From Foliamicus sp965115835 (GTDB taxonomy: Bacteria > Pseudomonadota > Gammaproteobacteria > Steroidobacterales > Foliamicaceae), in assembly GCA_965115835.1 (NCBI GenBank), contig OZ220471.1, positions 1,488,001-1,552,000 on the forward strand: 64,000 bases of DNA. The letters are read 5' to 3'. Numbering within the stretch: the stretch's first letter is position 1; each line of letters starts with the position of its first letter. Made by a program: the position numbers and the translations under genes. Positions 47,041 to 53,922 of this stretch are shown here, piece by piece. The notes under the pieces were generated by a model that saw nothing but the letters and a program-made list of their open reading frames with translations, ran no database searches and was not told the origin of the DNA.

Positions 47041-47553
47041 GCGCAGTGTGGTGGCCGAAACCGGTTCCAGTCATTGAAGATGAGCCTCTGTGCGGGGCGG
47101 GAATGTTGTTGGAGAAAGCCCGCCGGGTGCTGTTGGGCCGTATTATGCTTCCGTATCCCCGCCATGTGTACCCGAGCCGGGCCGCATTTCGGCGTATGAA
47201 GGGCGCCTGCAATGCCACCCGGATGCCTTGGCAAGGATTGCGGAATTTTGTAAAGGTAAAGGCGAGAGGCGCCGCGGATACCGGCGCGCGCTCGCGCTCC
47301 GCCGGGGACAGGCATGACCGGGCCTTGTGGTGGAGCGAGCCTGTGCGTGCGCAAGCATGGCAGAATCGCCCGGGAACCGGAGGGGCAAACCCGATAGAGG
47401 CTGACATTGCAGGCGCCAGGAAGACATGAGATCGGGCAGGACGCCGGAATGCTGCCGCCCCGATCCGGCGAAACAACGAGTTCAATCAGCGGCCCGGATT
47501 GCCCGAACAAGCGCCGGGGCGCGTCGGTCCGCCTGGGTTGGAGGCCTCACAAC
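47041..47553. other. Divergent intergenic region
   Basis: This region lies between the exoribonuclease (minus) and the subtilisin-like lipoprotein gene (plus). Long frames here have no family resemblance and no clear ribosome sites. I see no tRNA or repeat. Confidence 0.4.
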
Positions 47554-49251
47554 ATGACTATTCCGGCGTTCCGGCGCCTTGCGGTTCTTTTTCCTTTCTC
47601 GCTGATGCTGATCGGCTGCGGATCCAGCGAAGGCCGGATGCCGAACCCACCGCTACCCCCCCAGCCGGCGCTCGAGGCTCGTCTGGCCGAGTGGGCAGCG
47701 AACGACCCGAACAACTGTCGCGCCCGAACACCCGGCTTCGAGGCGCTCGGCGGCTGGCTGAAGGCCGACGGGCGCGAGCCCGGCGAATCACGCATCTGGG
47801 TGCTCGATGTGGGCGCTCTCGACCAACCCCGATCGCACGGGGTGGAGGTGTGGGGAACGCTCACCGGTTGTGCGGTACGCGAGGTGCCGGAGAACCGTCA
47901 CTTCACCGATGACCTCGAACTGGAAGCCGCGTACCGCGCCGACGGGCGCGACGCCATCCGCTCGGAATCGCTGGTGGTGCTGTTCGAGGACATTTCCTTC
48001 CCCGATCCCGAACCGCTGTCCGCGCGTTTTCCCGAAATGGACGGCGCCCGCGAGGGGCAGCGTATCCTGTATATCACCAGCGCAGGCAACGACAGTGGCC
48101 GGCGGACAGGCGAACTGCAACGACCGGCTTTCCAGGGGGCGCTGGCCGCGGCCGAAACGGCCCTGTGGCTGACCATCGGGGGCTACACGGGCACGGGGGA
48201 GAATCGCGAACCGGCTTCGGGCAGTTCGGTGTGCGGGGCGGCCGATGCGCTGTGCCTGTTTGCGCCATGGGAAGGAGAGGGGGCTGGCCACGCCGGCACG
48301 TCGCACTCGACCCCCCGGGTCTCCGCCGCCCTGGACGCCGTGTGGGCGGTGTGGCCGGAGATGGATGTTCTCGATCTCCGCAACCTCGCATTCGACTGCG
48401 CGGAGAACAGACCTGCGCGTACGGGCGACCGATCCACCGAACGGACCTATTCGTACTCCAACGGCCGCGAGTTCACCTCCACCACCAATTCCACCTGGGG
48501 CCACGGGATTCTCTCGCTGACCTGCCTGTTCACGCCGAACGGCGGGCTGCAGAACCCGATTACCGGCGCGGCGATCTCCGGCGGGATCCACGGCCCGCTG
48601 ACCGGACCGGTGGTGGATGCTTCGGTCACCGGCGTCGATTACACCGGGCGCGATTTCGGCCACCCGTTTGCCCGTCCGGTCGCTCGCGAGAACCACGCAT
48701 TGCTGGCCAGCGCGAGTCTGCGCGCCGCCAGCACGGTTTTCGGCACGGATGCGGGCCACGCGCCCGATGCGTTTCACGGCAGCCTGTGGCGAAGCGGCGC
48801 TTTCCGCGTGGACCTGACGACAGCGGGCGACGCGGTCGGCGCGGCGGTCGGCTGGCGGAATGGCAACCTGACAGTGCGCGGCGGCCTGGCGATCCAGCCC
48901 GAAGGCGTGGGCAGCCTGACCGGATCGCGTGCGTTTCGTGCGCCATCGACCGTATCCGCTGCGATCACCGCCGCGTACGGCCAGACGCTGCGGGCCGGGT
49001 TCTCCGCGCACATCGAGGCGAATCACTGGCGCACCGTGGCCACGCAGGGCCGCTCCCTGTGGGAAGGCGCGGCTGTGCGTGAATCCCGCCTCGTCGCCGC
49101 GCTGGTCAAGCGGGCCGGGGCGCACGAGTTCGCGCTGGAGGGCGTGTGGCAATCGGGCCTGTCCGGATCGCTGGATGTGGATGGGCGCAACTGGCGACTC
49201 GCTCCCGAGGCCGCCCGCAGCGTGTGGCTGACATGGCGCCGGACAGGCTGA
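47554..49251 (+). CDS. Subtilisin-like (S8) lipoprotein with beta-rich C-terminal domain
   Basis: The 565-residue product starts with a lipoprotein signal peptide (LFPFSLMLIGCGSS; lipid Cys22), so it should be anchored to a membrane facing the periplasm or cell surface. S8-like elements occur in order: Asp85 in WVLDVG, His95 in SHGVEVWG, Asn179 in SAGND and Ser250 in GTSHSTP. The Asp-to-His spacing is only 10 residues, much shorter than in active subtilisins, so activity is uncertain. Residues about 395-565 alternate polar and hydrophobic residues with many aromatics, like the barrel of autotransporter-type S8 proteins, but the C terminus lacks a final aromatic residue. ATG 47554 is chosen because it gives the signal peptide. 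Confidence 0.7.
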   Translation: MTIPAFRRLAVLFPFSLMLIGCGSSEGRMPNPPLPPQPALEARLAEWAANDPNNCRARTPGFEALGGWLKADGREPGESRIWVLDVGALDQPRSHGVEVWGTLTGCAVREVPENRHFTDDLELEAAYRADGRDAIRSESLVVLFEDISFPDPEPLSARFPEMDGAREGQRILYITSAGNDSGRRTGELQRPAFQGALAAAETALWLTIGGYTGTGENREPASGSSVCGAADALCLFAPWEGEGAGHAGTSHSTPRVSAALDAVWAVWPEMDVLDLRNLAFDCAENRPARTGDRSTERTYSYSNGREFTSTTNSTWGHGILSLTCLFTPNGGLQNPITGAAISGGIHGPLTGPVVDASVTGVDYTGRDFGHPFARPVARENHALLASASLRAASTVFGTDAGHAPDAFHGSLWRSGAFRVDLTTAGDAVGAAVGWRNGNLTVRGGLAIQPEGVGSLTGSRAFRAPSTVSAAITAAYGQTLRAGFSAHIEANHWRTVATQGRSLWEGAAVRESRLVAALVKRAGAHEFALEGVWQSGLSGSLDVDGRNWRLAPEAARSVWLTWRRTG

Positions 49252-49309
49252 AAGTTCTCCTTCAGGCCAGTCGGTTTCGATTGCGTTATTGCGAGCATCC
49301 CGGATCACC

Positions 49310-50986
49310 ATGAGCAACCGGGCTGAACGGGCTGCGAGAAGCAACCCGCAGGGCGCGATGCTGGATGTCATCGTGGTGGGCGCCGGGTTTGCGGGTGTGT
49401 ACGCGGTCTACAGGTGCCGGCAATCGGGGTTTTCCGTCCAGGCGTTCGAGGCGGGCGGCGATGTGGGGGGCACGTGGTACTGGAATCGCTATCCGGGGTG
49501 CCGTTGCGACATCGAGAGCATTCATTACTCGTACCAGTTCGACGAGGACCTTCAACAGGAGTGGGAGTGGACGGAGCGGTATGCGCCCCAGGCGGAGATT
49601 CTTTCCTATATCCGCCATGTGGCCAACCGCTTCGACCTGCGCCGGGACATCCGCTTCAACACCCGTGTAACGGCGGCCCGATTCGAGAAGGCTTCCGCCA
49701 CAACGCCCTCGCACTGGACGGTGACGACCGCTGGCGGGCAAACACACAAGGCGCGGTTCTGCGTCATGGCGACCGGTTGCCTTTCGGCACCCAATCTGCC
49801 GGACATTCCCGGGCGCGACCACTTCGCCGGGAAGTCGTATCACACAGGCCGCTGGCCGCACGAGCAGGTGGACTTCACCAACCTGAGGGTAGCCGTCATC
49901 GGCACGGGGTCATCCGGCATCCAGTCGATTCCGGTGATCGCGGAACAGGCCGGGCATGTCACAGTGTTCCAGCGCACGCCCAACTACACCGTCCCGGCCG
50001 GCAACCGGCCCCTCGATCCGCATGAACTCGGTGAGCTCAAGTCCCGCTACGGGGAGCTGCGCGCCGCCTCCGGGAAGGGCTTCGCCGCACTGCCTTTCAA
50101 GCCGGCGGGCCACTCCGCGCTCGCCGTTTCTGATGCCAAGCGACAGGAGGTGTACGAGCGCTGGTGGAGCCACCGCGGACTTGCGTTCCAGGGCGCGTTT
50201 GCCGACTTGCTGTTCGACGAGGAGGCCAACCGGACCGCGGCGGAATTCGTGCGGCGCAAGATCCGCGAGCTTGTGAACGACGGGAAGGTGGCCGAACTGT
50301 TGACGCCGGACTTCCCGCTGGGCTGCCGGCGCCTGTGCGTGGATACGAACTACTACCCGACCTACAACCGGGACAACGTGACCCTGGTGGACCTCGGCCG
50401 GGAGCCCATCGACCGCATCGTGCCCGGGGGCGTGCGCACGGGAAGCAGGACGCACGCGGCAGACGCCATCGTGTTCGCCACTGGATACGACGCCATCACG
50501 GGGGCGCTGCTCGCCATGGATATTCGCGGGCGGAACGGCCTGTCGCTGCGGGACAAGTGGGCGCAAGCTCCCCGCGCCTTCCTGGGACTGGCCGCCTGCG
50601 GCTTCCCCAACTTGTTCATGATCAACGGCCCGGGCAGCCCGTCGGTGCTGGTCAATATGGTCACGGGCATCGAGCAGCATGTGGAGTGGATTGCCGATTG
50701 CCTGATCCACATGAGAAACCGGGGGCTGGACGCGATCGAGGCCATGGCGCAGCAGGAAGACGCCTGGGCGGCCCACAACAACGAGGTGGCGGAACGCTCC
50801 ATACGCGGCAACTGCGCATCCTGGTACACCGGCGCCAATATCCCCGGCAAGCCCGGAGGCTTCATGCCCTATGTGGGCGGCTTCCCGGCCTACGTGGAAA
50901 AATGCAGACAGGTGGTCGAGGAGGGATACGCGGGCTTCGCCTTCTCCCCAAGGCAACGCCCCGGTCCATTATCGGCCGCGACCTGA
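49310..50986 (+). CDS. Flavin-containing Baeyer-Villiger-type monooxygenase
   Basis: The 558-residue FAD/NADPH enzyme inserts oxygen into ketones or related compounds. The FAD-binding Rossmann motif VVGAGFAGV lies at 23-31, then GGTWYWNRYPGCRCDIES, typical of cyclohexanone and phenylacetone monooxygenases. The Baeyer-Villiger fingerprint F-x-G-x3-H-x3-W-P appears as FAGKSYHTGRWP near residue 173, and the NADPH motif VIGTGSSGIQ near 196. ATG 49310 is used. Substrate is unknown; there is no operon partner, since the next gene differs strongly in base composition. Confidence 0.9.
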   Translation: MSNRAERAARSNPQGAMLDVIVVGAGFAGVYAVYRCRQSGFSVQAFEAGGDVGGTWYWNRYPGCRCDIESIHYSYQFDEDLQQEWEWTERYAPQAEILSYIRHVANRFDLRRDIRFNTRVTAARFEKASATTPSHWTVTTAGGQTHKARFCVMATGCLSAPNLPDIPGRDHFAGKSYHTGRWPHEQVDFTNLRVAVIGTGSSGIQSIPVIAEQAGHVTVFQRTPNYTVPAGNRPLDPHELGELKSRYGELRAASGKGFAALPFKPAGHSALAVSDAKRQEVYERWWSHRGLAFQGAFADLLFDEEANRTAAEFVRRKIRELVNDGKVAELLTPDFPLGCRRLCVDTNYYPTYNRDNVTLVDLGREPIDRIVPGGVRTGSRTHAADAIVFATGYDAITGALLAMDIRGRNGLSLRDKWAQAPRAFLGLAACGFPNLFMINGPGSPSVLVNMVTGIEQHVEWIADCLIHMRNRGLDAIEAMAQQEDAWAAHNNEVAERSIRGNCASWYTGANIPGKPGGFMPYVGGFPAYVEKCRQVVEEGYAGFAFSPRQRPGPLSAAT

Positions 50987-51078
50987 TCCCGGGTTCGGCG
51001 GCGCCGGCACCCGGCGCACTCCGTATTCGGTTAAAATCCGGGCCTTTGAGCGAAAACCCTCCGAAGGCAGAGAAAAAA

Positions 51079-52017
51079 ATGAGCAAAGAAAAGGGAAAAA
51101 GCATAAAAGACATAATTGGTGGGTTATTTGGCATACTCATACTTGCCAGCGTAATCGCATACTGCTCATCCGATACCGATTCCAAAAGCTCTGACGCTAC
51201 TACTACCTCTGCTGCCTCACCTACTACCGAAGTAGACCCAGAAGCATTGCAAGCAGTAGTATCAGGACCAGCACTGGTTATTGATGGAGATTCGATCCTA
51301 GTAGCAGGAACCGCATTACCAATCAATAACAAAACAGAATGGGCACTCATCAATGCGGGCGCCAACACTGATCGAATATGGCACATCAAACTGCGCCATA
51401 TTGACGCACCGGAATTTGAACAACTGTGCACAGAAGACCCTCGGCTGTACCAGAAGGACCCTCCGTGGTATACCTGTGGAATTTCGTCATGGTATAGCCT
51501 CCGAGGAATGATCGAAAGACCGGAACCGGGCGGCCTCATCTCTGGAGAAAACCGATACGGAATAAGTTATGAGAACTGGGCGAAAAAAGTCTTCGAGAAC
51601 AACGAAACCAACCTTCCAAAAGCACTATGCCATCTAAATTTCGCAGTACACAACGACGAAGGAACCGACGAGGTCGTAGGAAGCTGCTCCGCGATGAACA
51701 AGAGCGGCAAGAGTGGCGAAAACCTAAGTCATTGGCAGGTCAGACAAGGACAAGCCTTGCTGATACACAATGAAAGAGGAACTGATGCAAAAGAAAATTT
51801 TGGCCGCTTAGTTCAAATGAAAGAAGAAGAAAGCTACGCCATAAAACATAACTTCGGAATACATGGAAAAATCATGATGCGACCTTCACAATGGCGCAAG
51901 GGAGCACGGTTTCCCAGAAACCAAGAATTTGAAAACATCATCAGCGACAAATACAAAACTATTCAACGCGAGTACAAACAAGCCCGCGAAAATATGGAAC
52001 CTGTCACCATCTATTGA
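51079..52017 (+). CDS. Thermonuclease-like (SNase domain) membrane-anchored protein
   Basis: The 312-residue product has one N-terminal hydrophobic segment (GGLFGILILASVIAYC, about 14-29), then a Ser/Thr-rich linker and a staphylococcal-nuclease-like domain recognised by VIDGDSILV (67-75) and RHIDAPEFEQLC (106-117). Some usual catalytic Arg/Glu positions are hard to place because the central loop is enlarged. Unlike its GC-rich neighbours the gene is AT-rich (AAA, GAA, ATA codons are common), which points to recent transfer. ATG 51079 is preceded by an A-rich stretch and GGCAG. It probably degrades nucleic acid in the periplasm. Confidence 0.75.
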   Translation: MSKEKGKSIKDIIGGLFGILILASVIAYCSSDTDSKSSDATTTSAASPTTEVDPEALQAVVSGPALVIDGDSILVAGTALPINNKTEWALINAGANTDRIWHIKLRHIDAPEFEQLCTEDPRLYQKDPPWYTCGISSWYSLRGMIERPEPGGLISGENRYGISYENWAKKVFENNETNLPKALCHLNFAVHNDEGTDEVVGSCSAMNKSGKSGENLSHWQVRQGQALLIHNERGTDAKENFGRLVQMKEEESYAIKHNFGIHGKIMMRPSQWRKGARFPRNQEFENIISDKYKTIQREYKQARENMEPVTIY

Positions 52018-52173
52018 ATTCCCGTCGTCTGCTCTCATCATTGCTCCTCTCTAATCGCTCTACCGCCCTTCAATTATTCCAAGGGTAGCCGGTGTCTCGA
52101 CAATGTTGGCGGAAAGGGCTACCCGACCGAATCCAGCCAACGGTGCTCGACTGCCTGAAGCAAGTGCCGGAGT

Positions 52174-52698
52174 ATGACCGCGCGCCGGAAAATTTTGATC
52201 ATCGCCGGGCCGAACGGGGCCGGAAAAACGACCTTCGCCACGGCGTTCCTGCCAAACGAGGCGGATTGCCCAACCTTTGTCAACGCGGACTCGATTGCCG
52301 CGGGATTGAATCCGTTCCGACCCGCTGCAATCGCGTTCCGGGCCGGCCGTCTGATGGTCGATACGATCCGCAGATACGCGGCCCGAGGAGAGAGTTTCGC
52401 CTTCGAGACCACCTTGAGCGGGCGTGGCTATGCCCGTTCGATCCCGCGCTGGCGGGCGCAGGGTTATCGTGTCAAACTGTTTTTCCTGCGGCTGCCAACA
52501 CCGGAAATGGCGCTCGCGCGCGTCCGGCGACGGGTTTCGGAGGGCGGGCACGATGTTCCGGAGTCGGTCGTTCGCCGACGGTTCGCGGCAGGATGGAGCA
52601 ACTTCGAGCAAGTCTATCGGGATCTGGTTGACGAATGGGCCGTCTACGACATCGCGGGGCCGGTGCCGGTATTGCTGGCGAAGGGAGAGAACGGATGA
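52174..52698 (+). CDS. Zeta-toxin family P-loop kinase
   Basis: The 174-residue product has Walker A AGPNGAGKTT (11-20), then VNADSIAAGLNPFRP, FETTLSGRGYAR and the RVRRRVSEGGHDVPESVVRRRF lid, as in zeta toxins and related kinases that phosphorylate UDP-N-acetylglucosamine and block cell-wall synthesis. The downstream small gene overlaps its stop (ATGA). Whether this one is toxic is inferred from family only. Confidence 0.85.
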   Translation: MTARRKILIIAGPNGAGKTTFATAFLPNEADCPTFVNADSIAAGLNPFRPAAIAFRAGRLMVDTIRRYAARGESFAFETTLSGRGYARSIPRWRAQGYRVKLFFLRLPTPEMALARVRRRVSEGGHDVPESVVRRRFAAGWSNFEQVYRDLVDEWAVYDIAGPVPVLLAKGENG

Positions 52699-52943
52699 CG
52701 CCGAAGAATACCGGGCAGGAGAACCCTGATGCGCCCGCGCGCGACCGCGACCCGGACATGGCCGGCGCCGGGGCAGCCATGCTGAGGGCAGCCATGGCCG
52801 CCCGCCGCCGGGCCGTGGAAAGTGGCGCCGACGCCATCCCCGTGTTCGAGGACGGCGAGATCGTCTGGATGGAGGTGGACAAGGAATCGCTGGCCCTGCG
52901 CCGGCCGCGCGGCAATGTGCAGGGCGGGGGCGAACGGGCATGA
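52695..52943 (+). CDS. Small protein paired with zeta-type kinase (antitoxin candidate)
   Basis: The 82-residue product is hydrophilic, with a MLRAAMAARRRAVESGADAIPVFEDGEIVWME core often found in short proteins encoded after zeta-like kinases in proteobacteria. It lacks a recognisable DNA-binding domain. ATG 52695 overlaps the kinase stop, so expression is coupled. It may neutralise the kinase; this is inference from arrangement. Confidence 0.65.
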   Translation: MTPKNTGQENPDAPARDRDPDMAGAGAAMLRAAMAARRRAVESGADAIPVFEDGEIVWMEVDKESLALRRPRGNVQGGGERA

Positions 52944-53070
52944 ACCCGGGCAGTGAGTGCGGCACGCCCTGCCGTGCCGGAGAGCGCCAGAGCGCTTTCA
53001 CGGACACATCGCCATGTTGGCGGCCGCCCCGGCGGGACCGGTCGCGGGCGCGCCAATCGCTGGCTGGCGC

Positions 53071-53922
53071 TCAGTCGGCCAGGGCCATGACGCCGAGGTA
53101 AAGGCTTTCCCGGCCCAGCTCGAAAGACACGGCGGCGCGCCCGGACGACTCCGAGTTCACTTCCAGCCGATACGGGCTGCTGTTCTTCTCCAGCCCGTCG
53201 ATCCTGAAGTCGCCGAACATGTCGGTGCGGGTTCGCGCCACCTCGCTGTCGTTGCGAAGGAGAACGACTTCGGCGCCGGCGGCGCATTCCTCCACACCGT
53301 CCTCGGTGGTCACCACCGAGCCGGCCACAAAACACCGCGTGATCCGGTGCATGTTCCTGTAGTACACGCGCGGCTTCGAGCCGATTTCCGGTTTGAGGAC
53401 TTCCAGACCCTCCTGTTCCCTGATCCGCTGCATTTCGGCGTCCTCGACCTTGAGCGAGCGAAACACGCCGGTGGGGCAGCTCTGCTCGATGCGGGGCTTC
53501 GTCCAGCCTTCGTCGAGCAGGTGCGCATCGAAGAACCAAGCCTGCGGAACCTGCTCCTCCTCGTTCCAGAAGACCGCATGGTACGGGCAGGCATCCACGA
53601 TTTCCTTCTGCCCTCTGGCCTTCTTCGGATCGATAAGCACGATGCCGTCCGCGCGCTTGGTAATCGCGCCGTTCCTGGCGACCTTCATGCAGGGCGCATC
53701 GTCGCAGTGGTTGCACATCACCGGCATGAAGTGCGCCTCCACGGCCGGCCAGCGGCCGCGCTCGTGGCGCTTCACATCCACCCAGCTGTGTCCGCGCTCC
53801 GGCTGCGGGGCCGAATAGCCCGGGAACTCGTTGCCGATGTGTTCGTCCTTGGTGGCCAGAAAGCAGTTGCGGCAGTTGTCGCAGCGCGCGATATCCACGA
53901 TCAGGTTCCACTTCCTCGCCAT
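53071..53922 (-). CDS. Iron-sulphur subunit of a transhydroxylase-like molybdoenzyme
   Basis: The 283-residue product has DmsB-type ferredoxin motifs: CDNCRNC (14-20), CNHCDDAPC (70-78), ACPYHAV (Cys112) and SCPTGVF (Cys149), enough for several [4Fe-4S] clusters. Residues about 196-283 form a beta-rich, carboxypeptidase-regulatory-like domain (VVTTEDGVEECAAGAEVVLL...). This two-part plan matches the beta subunit of pyrogallol-phloroglucinol transhydroxylase, unlike ordinary DmsB. ATG 53922 overlaps the stop of the catalytic subunit by one base (TGATG). No membrane anchor gene is adjacent. Confidence 0.83.
   Translation of the reverse strand: MARKWNLIVDIARCDNCRNCFLATKDEHIGNEFPGYSAPQPERGHSWVDVKRHERGRWPAVEAHFMPVMCNHCDDAPCMKVARNGAITKRADGIVLIDPKKARGQKEIVDACPYHAVFWNEEEQVPQAWFFDAHLLDEGWTKPRIEQSCPTGVFRSLKVEDAEMQRIREQEGLEVLKPEIGSKPRVYYRNMHRITRCFVAGSVVTTEDGVEECAAGAEVVLLRNDSEVARTRTDMFGDFRIDGLEKNSSPYRLEVNSESSGRAAVSFELGRESLYLGVMALAD

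Noticed and set aside
52018..52173. Inverted GGGTAGCC/GGGCTACC words before the zeta-like gene as a terminator or operator
   Set aside because: The match is short with a long loop and no T run, so it is too weak to call.
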